A stretch of 64,000 nt of DNA. It comes from an uncultured Gemmiger sp. Its GTDB lineage: Bacteria; Bacillota; Clostridia; Oscillospirales; Ruminococcaceae. Position 1 is the first letter of the stretch. Each line of letters opens with the position of its first letter. The stretch is from positions 1-64,000 of the forward strand of contig CAKSUQ010000006.1 in NCBI GenBank assembly GCA_934502625.1. The letters run 5' to 3'. The notes under the pieces were generated by a model that was not told the origin of the DNA, ran no database searches, and saw nothing but the letters and a program-made list of their open reading frames with translations. The position numbers and the translations under genes were made by a program. Shown here one piece after another: positions 8,959 through 18,305 of the stretch.

Positions 8959-11442
8959 TTAATAGGTATCTGCCACACTCAGAATGTGCAGCTGCTTTTC
9001 CAGTTCCTTCGCCGTTGGGTGGCTGGGCAGCTGGGATTTGTCTATCGTGACGGTCACACCTGCGGGGGTGGTGATGTCAAAATAGTTGTCGCTCAGCACG
9101 CAGTCCACATCGGCAAAGGTCAGCTCCACATAGCTGGCGAAAGTATCTGCCGTGATGTGCAGCGTGTATTTCTCGGCGTCCTCGGTGGCAGCGGCGGTGT
9201 AGCTCGGCTTCGCAAAGTGGAAGTGCTTCGGCTTGACGAACAGCGTTGTGCCGCGGCTGACGATTTCATCGTTCTCGCGCAGCTCATACGCCGCCGCAGT
9301 GCTGTGGCGAGCCTCGTCGTCGGCCAAAAATTCAGAAAAATCGCAGTGCAGGACGTTCTCGACCTTGAATGGGTCGATTTCCACAGGCACAGTCTTCTCC
9401 CATACGGTAGTGAAGTCGCTGCGGAACAGCCGCACGGTCAATTCAGCCTTGCGCGGGGCAAAGCCCTCGTTATGGATGTAGTAGTCAATTTCGGGGCTTA
9501 GCTCTTCTTTCTCGCAGGCCGTGGCCATAAAGCGGCTGTAAAACCGCTTGGCGCCGTAGTGCAGGGCTTTCCAACGGCCGTCACAGTCGATGCTGGCCCA
9601 GCTGGCGACCGGCCAGCAATCGTTGAGCTGCCAGTACAGCGAACCCATGCAGCGGCCATAGTTGCGCCGCCAGTGTTCGACACCGTACTGGATGGCTTTC
9701 AGCTGCAAAATCTGCGAAATATAAGCGATACACCGCATGTTTTTGGGATACAGGTAGTAATCGGATACATAGGTGAAGATCTTGGTGTTGGCCATGCCGT
9801 TCTTCTGGTGGGACTCCATGACCTCACTAAAGATGTTCTGATCCTCAGGCAGAGAGAAGGTGTCCAGCGTTTTCTGCGTCGGGAAGGACTGGAAACCGTA
9901 CTCAGAGCAGAAACGGAACTTGTAGTTGCGGTACTCGGTGAAGGGCTTGCCGGAATGCCAGACATCCCAGTAGTGCTTGTCGCCGCGCTCCCAATCGTTG
10001 GGGTCATCAAACGACCCGCCCGACGAGGGGCTGGACAGCCAGTAGTAGGTCTGGTCATCGGCGGCATGTACACAGCGGGGCAGCAGCAGTTCAAACATTT
10101 TGATATAGTCGGCCTTGTACTTGGCGCGGTGACCCTCCAGCCGGGCCCAGCTGGCCCAGCCCCACTCCATCTCGTTATTGCCGCACCACAGGGCCATGCA
10201 GGCGTGGTGGCGCAGGCGGCGCACGTTGTCGGTGGTCTCGGCTAGGATGTTTTGCTCAAAGTGGTCTTCCAGATCGTAGACGTTGCAGCCGAACATCAAA
10301 TCCTGCCACACCAAAATACCGTACTCGTCGCAGGCATCGTAGACGGCGTCGTCGGGGTAGTAGCCGCCGCCCCATATACGAATCATATTGAAGTTTGCCG
10401 CTGCGCAGTCGGCAATCAGTCTGCGTGAGCGCTCGGCCGTGACGCGACCGCGGATGTTATCTTCGGGGATGTAGTTTGCGCCCATTGAGAAGATTTTCTG
10501 TCCGTTGACGACAACGGCAAACTGACTGCCGGGAAACTCGTCCTTGTCGGTGCAGACGGTAATCGTGCGCAGACCCAAACGGCAGGTATACCTGTCCACA
10601 GCCTTGTCCGCACTCTGCAGCGTGACGGTCACGGTGTACAGCGGCTGTGCGCCGTAGCCGTTGGGCCACCAGAGTTCCGGGTGTTCCACCGTGAACTCGG
10701 CGTCGGCCTTGCCGTTTTTCACAGGTACGGTCACGCGGGTCTCTCCCCCATCGGGGGCGGTCAGTGTGCAGACAGCCTGCAGCTCTGCGGCGGGGTTGAC
10801 GACATCCGCGACGATTTCCGCAGTGATACGCACCTTGCCATCCGCATGGAACTGGCGCAGCCGCACGTCGGAAAGTTCGGCAGTATTTACCAAATGCAGG
10901 CTGACACCGCGCCAGATGCCGGCGTCGGGCAGGTTCGGGCCCCAGTCCCAGCCGAACATATAATGTGCCTTGCGCAGGTAGGTGTTGCCGTGCTGGCAGC
11001 CCGTGGACGCGTAGAAGATATCACTCTCGGCGTCCTTGGCCTCGATGTAGCGCAGCGGGGATGCAAAATCGACTTGCAGTGTGTTTTCGGCCTGCAATTT
11101 GCCCGTCACATCCACGCACCAGGTGCGGTGCATGTCGTCTGCGTTCAAAATCACCGTGCCGTTCAGGCTGACGGTCGCCAGCGTGTCCAGACCGTCAAAT
11201 ACCAACGTAGCTTTGGCGGCGGCGCACTGGGCATTGGTCAGGGTAAAACTGCGGCTGTATGTGTAATCTTTGTAGAACAGCTGCTTGACCTTGTACTCGT
11301 TCGTGCGCCAGTAGGGATCCTCGCACAAATGCAGCGCCAGCATATCGCTCAGGACGCTGCCCGGCACGGTGCCGGGGTAAACGGCATCGCTGTCGGCGGC
11401 ATGCCACTGCCAAGTGCCGTTCAGGGAAATTTTCTCGTCCAT
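8959..11442 (-). CDS. GH2 beta-mannosidase
   Basis: An 827-residue enzyme of normal family length: N-terminal jelly-roll (LNGTWQWH; FDGLDTLATVSLNG), Ig-like domain, TIM barrel with acid/base E424 (WCGNNEMEWGW) and nucleophile E514 (FCSEYGFQS), and C-terminal beta domains. The motif GWDWGPNLPDAGIWRG is characteristic of beta-mannosidases. No signal peptide. It would split Man-beta-1,4-GlcNAc or mannobiose after import. It follows the two permease genes by 14 bp with AAAAGGAG before the start. Confidence 0.93.
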   Translation of the reverse strand: MDEKISLNGTWQWHAADSDAVYPGTVPGSVLSDMLALHLCEDPYWRTNEYKVKQLFYKDYTYSRSFTLTNAQCAAAKATLVFDGLDTLATVSLNGTVILNADDMHRTWCVDVTGKLQAENTLQVDFASPLRYIEAKDAESDIFYASTGCQHGNTYLRKAHYMFGWDWGPNLPDAGIWRGVSLHLVNTAELSDVRLRQFHADGKVRITAEIVADVVNPAAELQAVCTLTAPDGGETRVTVPVKNGKADAEFTVEHPELWWPNGYGAQPLYTVTVTLQSADKAVDRYTCRLGLRTITVCTDKDEFPGSQFAVVVNGQKIFSMGANYIPEDNIRGRVTAERSRRLIADCAAANFNMIRIWGGGYYPDDAVYDACDEYGILVWQDLMFGCNVYDLEDHFEQNILAETTDNVRRLRHHACMALWCGNNEMEWGWASWARLEGHRAKYKADYIKMFELLLPRCVHAADDQTYYWLSSPSSGGSFDDPNDWERGDKHYWDVWHSGKPFTEYRNYKFRFCSEYGFQSFPTQKTLDTFSLPEDQNIFSEVMESHQKNGMANTKIFTYVSDYYLYPKNMRCIAYISQILQLKAIQYGVEHWRRNYGRCMGSLYWQLNDCWPVASWASIDCDGRWKALHYGAKRFYSRFMATACEKEELSPEIDYYIHNEGFAPRKAELTVRLFRSDFTTVWEKTVPVEIDPFKVENVLHCDFSEFLADDEARHSTAAAYELRENDEIVSRGTTLFVKPKHFHFAKPSYTAAATEDAEKYTLHITADTFASYVELTFADVDCVLSDNYFDITTPAGVTVTIDKSQLPSHPTAKELEKQLHILSVADTY

Positions 11443-11456
11443 AATGGCTCCTTTTA

Positions 11457-12302
11457 TCAGGCCTTCAGACCGGAGGTTGCAATGCCCTCGACAAAGTTGC
11501 GCTGGAAAATCAGGAAGAAGACGACAACCGGCAGCACAAACAGGAACGCGGCCGCCATCAAATGAGTCCAGTCAACAGAGAACTGGTTCAAAAAGCCCTG
11601 CAAACCTAAGGAAAGTGTATACTTCTCGGTCTTGTTGATGTAGATCATGGGTGCCAGATAGTCGCCCCAAGCGTTGATGAACGCATAGATGCCGACGGTG
11701 GTCAGCGCGGGTTTGGACAGCGGCAGTGCAATGGAGAAGTAACGGCGGAACTCTCCTGCCCCATCAATCTTGGCGGCTTCCATCAGAGAGTTAGGCAGAC
11801 CCGCAAAGAACTGGCGCATGATGATGATAAAGAACGGCGTGCCGAAGAAGGTGGGCACAATCAGCGGCAGATAGGTGTTGGTAGCGCCCAGCTTGGACCA
11901 GATGCGGTACAGCGGAATCATTGTGACCGTGTAGGGAATCATCATCGTGGCCATAATCAGGGAGGAAATCACCTTGGAGCCCGCCCACTTGATGCGCGCC
12001 AGAGAGTAGGCAACCATCGGGGTAGCGAACATCGAGCCCAGCACGGACAGCGCCGTGATGAAGATGGTGTTCATCATATATTTAATGTAGGGAATTTTTG
12101 CCAATGCTTCGGGGTAGTTGGTAAAAATCCATTTGCGGGGCAGCAGCTGCACAGGAATCTGGAAAGCATCGTAGTTTGTCTTCATCGAGGTAGTGAACAT
12201 GATGATAAACGGCGACAGGAAAATCGCGCACAAAATGACGACCAGCACATAGAACAGCGCTTTCTTCACCAGACCTATATAATAATGCTTCGAGTGTACC
12301 AT
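11457..12302 (-). CDS. Carbohydrate ABC transporter permease (MalG type)
   Basis: A 281-residue inner-membrane permease with six predicted helices and the EAA loop (SLMEAAKIDGAGEFRRYFSI), of the CUT1 oligosaccharide importer class. It starts 1 bp after the stop of the partner permease with GGAGGAG upstream. It should pair with the MalF-type permease and the lipoprotein upstream. No ATPase is encoded here, so a shared MsmX/MsiK-type ATPase elsewhere is expected. Confidence 0.92.
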   Translation of the reverse strand: MVHSKHYYIGLVKKALFYVLVVILCAIFLSPFIIMFTTSMKTNYDAFQIPVQLLPRKWIFTNYPEALAKIPYIKYMMNTIFITALSVLGSMFATPMVAYSLARIKWAGSKVISSLIMATMMIPYTVTMIPLYRIWSKLGATNTYLPLIVPTFFGTPFFIIIMRQFFAGLPNSLMEAAKIDGAGEFRRYFSIALPLSKPALTTVGIYAFINAWGDYLAPMIYINKTEKYTLSLGLQGFLNQFSVDWTHLMAAAFLFVLPVVVFFLIFQRNFVEGIATSGLKA

Positions 12303-12303
12303 C

Positions 12304-13239
12304 TTATTCTCCTCCTGCGTTGTCGTTGACCTTTTTGGACAGGGTCGTCATCACCACGGTCAGCAGACCGACGATGACGAACAGAATCCACGCCATTGCG
12401 GATGCACGGCCCATCTTCATGAAAGAGAACGCCGTGTTGAACAGGTACAGTGGGTACATGAGGATCGAGTTGGCCGGGCCGCCGCTGACATCACTGGCGC
12501 CGCCGCCGGAGCTGGCGTTGATGATGACGTAGACCTGCGTGAAATATTGGAACGCATTGATGATGTTCAGAATAGCCTGATAGACGATAACAGGTGCCAC
12601 GCAGGGCAGCGTGATGCGGAAAAAGCGGACAAAGGCGTTTGCACCGTCGATTTCCGCGCTCTCATAGTAGCTGTGCGGCACTTCCTGCAAAGCGGCCAAA
12701 CAGACCAGCATTGTGGTACCGATGTTCCAAGTACCCATCAGAACCAGCGCCCATTTCGTGTAATTCGGGTCAACCAGCCAGGCGGGGCCGTTAATGCCGA
12801 ACCAGCTCAACACACGGTTGATATAGCCGTAGGTCGGGTCAAACATCCAAATCCAGACCATCGTGGCAGCAACCATCGGGATGACGCTGGGCATAAAAAA
12901 GATGGTACGAGCCACACCGCGCCCCCGGAAAGAGTTATTAAGCAGCGATGCTAAGACCAGCGCCACAAACAGGTTGACGGGCGTGGAAACAAACGCCATA
13001 AACAGCGTGTTACCAAGAGCCTTGAAGGTCAGTGGGTCACTCAGGACGTACTTATAGTTGTCCAGACCAACCCATACAGGGTCTTTGACAGGGTTGAAGC
13101 TGGTAAAGCTGTAATAGAACGACGTTGCCAGTGGGATGATGCTGAAGCAGATGAAGCCGATGATCCAGGGCAGGGCGAACAGAAAACCGTTGCGGTTATC
13201 TTCGGCCGAATAGTGGATTCCGGTTTTGGAACGTGCCAT
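12304..13239 (-). CDS. Carbohydrate ABC transporter permease (MalF type)
   Basis: A 311-residue permease with an N-terminal cytoplasmic stretch, six helices and the EAA motif (YYESAEIDGANAFVRFFRITLP). It is the MalF-like partner of the following gene. AAAGGAG precedes the ATG. It is separated from the binding-protein gene by a 148-bp gap containing a strong hairpin, a common way to make more binding protein than permease. Confidence 0.92.
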   Translation of the reverse strand: MARSKTGIHYSAEDNRNGFLFALPWIIGFICFSIIPLATSFYYSFTSFNPVKDPVWVGLDNYKYVLSDPLTFKALGNTLFMAFVSTPVNLFVALVLASLLNNSFRGRGVARTIFFMPSVIPMVAATMVWIWMFDPTYGYINRVLSWFGINGPAWLVDPNYTKWALVLMGTWNIGTTMLVCLAALQEVPHSYYESAEIDGANAFVRFFRITLPCVAPVIVYQAILNIINAFQYFTQVYVIINASSGGGASDVSGGPANSILMYPLYLFNTAFSFMKMGRASAMAWILFVIVGLLTVVMTTLSKKVNDNAGGE

Positions 13240-13269
13240 TGTTCAGGCTCCTTTCAGATTTTAAATCAA

Positions 13270-13324
13270 AAATGTCACATATGGTGCGGCGCTGTTGTGG
13301 CGTCTGCACGCATATGTGACATTT
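13270..13324 (-). terminator. Intercistronic hairpin / partial terminator after the binding-protein gene
   Basis: AAATGTCACATATG (13270-13283) is perfectly inverted at 13311-13324 around a GC-rich 27-base centre. On the minus strand it is followed by TTTGATTT. It lies between binding protein and permeases and probably stabilises the upstream mRNA or attenuates read-through. Confidence 0.55.
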
Positions 13325-13387
13325 GCCACTTTAGGGCCGATTGCAAACAGTCTGTATGGATGTTCAGAATGTCTGGGAGAAATCAGA

Positions 13388-14719
13388 TTAGTTCAGGGTC
13401 TCGGAACGAGTCTTCAACTCGGCCATTGCCTCTTCCGGCGTCTTGGAGCCGTTGTAGACGTAATCCAGTTCCTCATTGATGAGGGAGGTGTACTGCGACA
13501 AGTCAGCGATGGTAGCGTACTGGATGCCGTTCTCTTTCTTCAGGGCGTCGATGAAGATTTCGGCACTAGGCATAGCTGCCAGCATGTCGGGGTCATCGTA
13601 CAGGGTGGGCAGAACGGGCAGGTTGGCCATAGAAATCAGCAGCTGCTTGGTGGCGTCGGAGTTGGTGAAGTACTTGATGAAGTCCCATGCAGCGTCTTCA
13701 TTCTGGCAGGTAACAGGGATAGCCAGAGAGTTGGTCTCGTAACGAGAAGAGCCCTGATCTTCGGGGTGAGCTTCGGTGCCGGGGATAAGCGCAACGCCGT
13801 AGTTCAGGTCAGCGTTGTTGGCCTTAATCATGGCGTCCAGCCAAGTGCCGTCGAAACGGAACAGCTGCTTGCCGGCAAAGAACATATCGTTCTCGGTGTA
13901 GCGGTTGGTGTTGGCAGTAGCGACGAACTCGTTGACCTTGTCGATGCCGTACAGGCTGCGGTACTCAACGTTCATGTGCAAGCTGTCCAGAATGCCGGGG
14001 TCATCGGGGGTCAGGGTCGTGCCATCCTCAGCCCACCAGCGGCCACCGAAGGCGTAGATGCCTTCCTGACGGGCACTGGCCAGAGGGAACAGCGGGTAGC
14101 CCAGACGGGTGATGTTACCGTCAGCGTCCAGCTCGGTCGCCTTGACAGCCATCTCGTACAGCTCTTCCATCGTCGTCGGGGGTGCGTCGTAGCCGATTTC
14201 GGCCAGAATGTCCTTGTTATAGAACATCTCGATAATCATGGCGGCCAAAGGCATGCCGTACAGGTCGTCGTTCAGGGTGTTGGCGGTCAGAGCCTGAGCG
14301 GAGTAAGTGCCCGCTACGTCGTAACCGTCGGCGTCGGCCTTGTCGTTCAGCGTCTCAATCAAGCCATTGTTGGCGTAGTTGATGATATCCTGATTGGAGA
14401 CCTCGATGACATCGGGGGCTTCAGAGCCGGACAGCGCAACGATAATCTTCTGCTTATCGGTAACGCTCAGGCCTTCGACCTCGACCTTGTCCTGGCTGGC
14501 ATTGTAGGAAGCGATGGCCTGCTCGAACGCAGCGGCCTCATCACCGGAGTGGGAATACCAGAACGTGATTTTGGTCTTTTCGCCGGAGGACTCAGCCGAT
14601 GCGGCAGAAGTCGCAGTGGAGTCAGCAGCAGAGGTTGCGGTAGAGGCACCGCCGCCGCATGCGGCCAGCGTGCCCATCATCATCGTTGCAGCCATAATGG
14701 CGGCCAGTTGTTTTTTCAT
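13388..14719 (-). CDS. Extracellular sugar-binding lipoprotein of the ABC importer (family 1)
   Basis: A 443-residue protein starting with a lipoprotein signal (MKKQLAAIMAATMMMGTLAACGG; lipobox LAAC), then a Ser/Thr/Ala-rich linker and a MalE-like two-lobe domain (TFWYSHSGDEAAAFEQAI; YNKDILAEIGYDAPPTTMEELY). It should capture oligosaccharides outside the cell and deliver them to the two permeases downstream. GAAGGAGG precedes the ATG. Upstream lies the promoter element shared with the GH20 operon. Ligand inferred from neighbours: mannosyl or N-glycan-derived oligosaccharides. Confidence 0.92.
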   Translation of the reverse strand: MKKQLAAIMAATMMMGTLAACGGGASTATSAADSTATSAASAESSGEKTKITFWYSHSGDEAAAFEQAIASYNASQDKVEVEGLSVTDKQKIIVALSGSEAPDVIEVSNQDIINYANNGLIETLNDKADADGYDVAGTYSAQALTANTLNDDLYGMPLAAMIIEMFYNKDILAEIGYDAPPTTMEELYEMAVKATELDADGNITRLGYPLFPLASARQEGIYAFGGRWWAEDGTTLTPDDPGILDSLHMNVEYRSLYGIDKVNEFVATANTNRYTENDMFFAGKQLFRFDGTWLDAMIKANNADLNYGVALIPGTEAHPEDQGSSRYETNSLAIPVTCQNEDAAWDFIKYFTNSDATKQLLISMANLPVLPTLYDDPDMLAAMPSAEIFIDALKKENGIQYATIADLSQYTSLINEELDYVYNGSKTPEEAMAELKTRSETLN

Positions 14720-14849
14720 GTCAAATCCTCCTTCAGATTTGGGTTGTATTTCCGCAGGCCATCTTTTTGTCAGCGCCCCTTGCGGGGTTCCGGCCGGTTG
14801 CTGACTTTTGTTTTGGTGTCTGCGTCTTTCCTTGTTGACAAGACCAGAA

Positions 14850-14875
14850 TATCATACTTTTTTTTAGATTTCAAT
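14850..14875 (-). promoter_or_regulatory. Shared 26-bp promoter element, copy A (importer operon)
   Basis: On the minus strand the element reads ATTGAAATCT, eight A, GTATGATA. It is identical in 25 of 26 positions to 19811-19836. TATGAT fits a -10 box; there is no good -35 at normal spacing, which suggests an activator or special recognition. The surrounding 325-base gap (14720-15044) is AT-rich with no ORF that could be supported. Confidence 0.7.
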
Positions 14876-15044
14876 AGGTTTTTGATAACAAATTATTTTT
14901 CGTGCAAATAGCTGTGTTTTCCTTACTATTTTTTTGCATGTTGACCAAAATTCTGTCATTTATTCAGCTGTTTACTAAAAATCGGCAAGATTTTCAGTCG
15001 TTAAGTGCATGTTTGCAACACAAAAATCCATTGTAACCATTTTG

Positions 15045-17411
15045 TCATTCAATCAGCGCCAGCAGCTGCAGCAGGTCGGCGGCGGCGGTCATCCAAACTT
15101 CTTTGTAGGTTGCGCAGACGGAATTCGGCCAATTGGGCTCGTCACTATTACCTTTTGTTTGAATTCCGACAGCGACTGCGCCCACGGTCTTGCCCGGAAA
15201 GATGGCATACGGTTCGCTGGAGTCCTGCCCGGCCCCGTAGACGAGACTTGCCGCAAACGGGTTGCAGCCCATAAACCACTGTGCCTGACGCACAGCCAGC
15301 GCGCGCAGGTCACTCTCCCCTGTCAGCGCCGCGCCCGCAGCCAGCGTCAGCTGGATGGCCGAATTTCCACGGAAGGAGAACCACACCGGGAACTGCCGCA
15401 GCCACCAGCCGTTGCCCAGATCGTCACCGTTGTGCAGTTCTTCCAAATAATTTGGTTTCTCAATTTCGTAGTCAGACTGTAAGTGTTCGAGTGCAAATGT
15501 AGCTCTGTCCTCGATTTCGCTCTCCTGATAGACACCCGCGGGCAGCATGCCATAGGGCGACGCGTGGGCTGCCAGACTTCTGATATAGTTACCAAACAAT
15601 TTTACAGATTTCTTCCACTGCGCGCAGACGGGGTCGTTGGGCAGGGCCTTGATAAGCTCGATCAGCGCCAGAGCAGGCAGATGTTCCCGCGCCTGATGGT
15701 TGTGGTGGATGAGCCGCTTATGGCTTTCGTCGCGGTAGAAGAACCCTGCCACACCGCAGGGGGAAGGCTCGTCCTGCTGGCAGGCCATGAGCTTTTCAGC
15801 GTACTGTTTACCCGTTTCGGCATAAGTGTTCTTTCCCGTCAGCTGGTACAGCAACGCCGCTGCGCGGACGATTTCGGCATAGTGCAGGCAGCGGGAAGCG
15901 TTGTAGGTATGCTCCCACTTGCTGGGCTGTTCCACACCGTACTTGTTCCAGCGCTCCATAGCGAAGGCAAAATCCTCCTCGGCGACCTGACCGCACTTCC
16001 AAGCTAGGCCGTCGTCCCGACCGGGCAGAGCCAATGCAGCCATCGCCTCGGTCTGGCAGTCGATCAGGTTGATCATCGCCTGACCCTGAGTGCGTACATT
16101 GTCGGCATCATCGGCGCTGCCGATCTTATTGTCGGTCCAGCGAATCAACCCCAGACTGCTGGCACGGACGCCGTCGCCGAAGCGGGTGCGCAGCGTGAAT
16201 TCCAGCCCCCAGAGCGCTTCCTCCCACAGGCGCTCACTCAACATCGTATCATTCTTGAAGGAAAGCGCAGCCTGCAACAGCACCTGCGTTGTCTCGGCGG
16301 ACTGAGCCGCCTGCTGGGACATATCGCCCGCATCGTGCCAGCCGCCGCAGAAGGGCAGCAGCAGGCCGTTGTGCTTGGCGTAGATATCCATGTGGCACAG
16401 CCCGTGTTTGCCCGGCACCGGGTAGCCGCAGCGCTCACAATAAATAAAGTTCAGGATCTGCCAAACCGTCTCATGGTTGGCGTCGGCAGCGATAGGGAAC
16501 GGCTCACTTGTCAGTGCACCTACCTGCAGGCGGTAACGCCCCGGTGTTTGAAAGCTCGTGAAGTCCAGCATGGCAAAGCTGTTGTCTTTCCAGTCTGTCG
16601 TTTCCGCCCTGCCTGTGTAAACGGTCTTTCCGTTTTCATCCGTCAGCGTGAATACACCGTCCGCAGGCAGGTCGGCAGGGTCCATCAGGGTCAGCTTGGG
16701 GTCGCCGGGGCGGTAGCCCGCCTGAGCGTAGTGCAGACGGCCGGGGCGCGGTGCCCAGCCGGTCTCCTTTTCGGGCGCGTCAGTCTTTTCCACGGCGATT
16801 TCCGCAATGTAAAAATCCACCGTGTCGCCATCTGCAACCTCTTTGCCGCTGATACGGAAGCGGAATTCAATTTCCTGTACGTTTGCGCGCGGCAGTTCTG
16901 GTATGTCCCATAGCCAGTCCGTCCAAGCAAAGTTTTTCATCTCGCAGGTCGTAAAGCCGGTACGGTTAAACTTATCCGGCACCGCGCGGTCGCCCGGCTC
17001 ATCGTTGACAAGACACAGCGTCGGCTCTACAATACGGCTGCCCCGGCAGGCCGTATACAGGCGCACCCGCACGCGGTCGTAACCAGACCAATCGACCCCG
17101 CCCATGGCAAATTTGGCGCGCAGCTGCCCATAATAGGCACAGTTGCCGTCCTGCGGCATCCCGTAAGGCCACTCCTTACAGACGCGGGGCGCGTGAAGCC
17201 AGACGACTCTTTTCCCGTCCAGCTCATCCCATTCCGCCACGCCCTGCCATGGCGTGGTGGGCAGTTCCCCGGCCGGCGTCCAGACGGTCCTTGCGTCCAG
17301 CACGGTTCGGCGGCGCAGGCGTGCCTCGCGGGTGGTTTCCTCATGCAGGGGCAGCGGACGGTGGAGATAGCCGCTGCGGCGCAGCTCTTCGACAAACGTT
17401 TCGGTAGGCAT
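15045..17411 (-). CDS. GH9-family glycoside hydrolase without signal peptide
   Basis: A 788-residue protein with an N-terminal beta-rich, galactose-binding-like region (about 55-210), an Ig-like domain of the CelD_N type (about 228-308) and an (alpha/alpha)6 GH9 domain. The catalytic Asp motif GGWHDAGD is at 356-363, GCNPFAASLVYG near 700, and the candidate acid E771 in YKEVWMTAA. No secretion signal is visible, so it should act on imported oligosaccharides instead of polymeric cellulose. It is upstream of the importer operon. Cellodextrinase or exo-glucosaminidase-like activity is possible; not resolvable. Confidence 0.85.
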   Translation of the reverse strand: MPTETFVEELRRSGYLHRPLPLHEETTREARLRRRTVLDARTVWTPAGELPTTPWQGVAEWDELDGKRVVWLHAPRVCKEWPYGMPQDGNCAYYGQLRAKFAMGGVDWSGYDRVRVRLYTACRGSRIVEPTLCLVNDEPGDRAVPDKFNRTGFTTCEMKNFAWTDWLWDIPELPRANVQEIEFRFRISGKEVADGDTVDFYIAEIAVEKTDAPEKETGWAPRPGRLHYAQAGYRPGDPKLTLMDPADLPADGVFTLTDENGKTVYTGRAETTDWKDNSFAMLDFTSFQTPGRYRLQVGALTSEPFPIAADANHETVWQILNFIYCERCGYPVPGKHGLCHMDIYAKHNGLLLPFCGGWHDAGDMSQQAAQSAETTQVLLQAALSFKNDTMLSERLWEEALWGLEFTLRTRFGDGVRASSLGLIRWTDNKIGSADDADNVRTQGQAMINLIDCQTEAMAALALPGRDDGLAWKCGQVAEEDFAFAMERWNKYGVEQPSKWEHTYNASRCLHYAEIVRAAALLYQLTGKNTYAETGKQYAEKLMACQQDEPSPCGVAGFFYRDESHKRLIHHNHQAREHLPALALIELIKALPNDPVCAQWKKSVKLFGNYIRSLAAHASPYGMLPAGVYQESEIEDRATFALEHLQSDYEIEKPNYLEELHNGDDLGNGWWLRQFPVWFSFRGNSAIQLTLAAGAALTGESDLRALAVRQAQWFMGCNPFAASLVYGAGQDSSEPYAIFPGKTVGAVAVGIQTKGNSDEPNWPNSVCATYKEVWMTAAADLLQLLALIE

Positions 17412-17565
17412 AGTACAGCATCCTTTCTTAATATATATAATCTTTTATATACTCTTTTTGATTTTTTGAAAATTCCTAAAAATTTTTTAGATTTTCTCTT
17501 GCTCTCTATTAAAACCCATGTTAAAATAAAAGTCAAATAGAAAATTCTACGGAAAATTGGTCATT

Positions 17566-17594
17566 TTGACGAATCCTGTTCAAGCATTTATATA
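17566..17594 (+). promoter_or_regulatory. Sigma-A promoter of the DauR-like regulator-MATE operon
   Basis: TTGACG (17566-17571) and TATATA (17589-17594) with a 17-bp spacer lie 45 bp before the regulator ATG. The 228-bp divergent region also carries AT-rich sequence upstream of the GH9 gene, with AAAATCTAAAAAA on the minus strand, loosely like the shared 26-bp element. Confidence 0.65.
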
Positions 17595-17639
17595 AGTTCG
17601 CCAATTATACGTCTTACAAAAGAGAAGGAGAAAAATCAG

Positions 17640-18293
17640 ATGAAAAGCATTGAAGAGGAAATGCCCTTATTGAAGCAGCTGCTCTCGCTGATCTCCAATC
17701 ACTTCGGCAGTTCCTGCGAGGTCGTACTGCATGACCTGACACAAGACTACAACCACACCATTGTGGATATCCGCAACGGGCACATCACCAACCGCACAGT
17801 GGGCGGCTGCGGCTCCAATCTGGGATTGGAAGTGCTGAGCGGCAACGTCATTGACGGTGACCGCTTCAACTATGTCACCACCACACAGGACGGCAAGATT
17901 CTGCGCTCGTCCTCTATCTATTTAAAGAATGACGAGGGCAAGGTCATCGGCTCCATCTGCGTGAACCTTGACATCACCGATACACTGCGTCTGGAGGGTG
18001 TGCTGCGCCAGTACAACCGCTTTGAAGAAACGCCCGACACCGTGCAGGAGCACTTTGCCACCAACGTCAACGGTCTGTTCGCGCAGCTGATCAAAGACGG
18101 GCAGGATATCATCGGCAAGCCCGCCGCCAACATGGACAAGAAGGAGCGCATCCAGTTCATCCGCTATCTGGACAAGAAGGGCGCGTTCCTGATTACCAAA
18201 TCCAGCGAACAGATTTGCGAGATGCTGGGCATCAGCAAGTTCACTTTCTACAACTACCTCGAAGCCAGCCGCTGCGATGAGGTGGAAGAATAA
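17640..18293 (+). CDS. YheO/DauR-like transcriptional regulator
   Basis: A 217-residue protein with an N-terminal YheO-like PAS domain (about 8-120; HFGSSCEVVLHDL, GSICVNLDIT) and a C-terminal helix-turn-helix of the DauR type (about 165-212; ITKSSEQICEMLGISKFTFYNYLEA). DauR represses D-arginine catabolism in Pseudomonas, and related regulators often sit by RidA and D-amino-acid genes. Here it is divergent from the cluster containing a D-aminoacylase, DSD1-like enzyme and RidA. AGAAGGAG precedes the ATG. Its targets are inferred. Confidence 0.85.
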   Translation: MKSIEEEMPLLKQLLSLISNHFGSSCEVVLHDLTQDYNHTIVDIRNGHITNRTVGGCGSNLGLEVLSGNVIDGDRFNYVTTTQDGKILRSSSIYLKNDEGKVIGSICVNLDITDTLRLEGVLRQYNRFEETPDTVQEHFATNVNGLFAQLIKDGQDIIGKPAANMDKKERIQFIRYLDKKGAFLITKSSEQICEMLGISKFTFYNYLEASRCDEVEE

Positions 18294-18305
18294 GGATGTG
18301 ATTCC

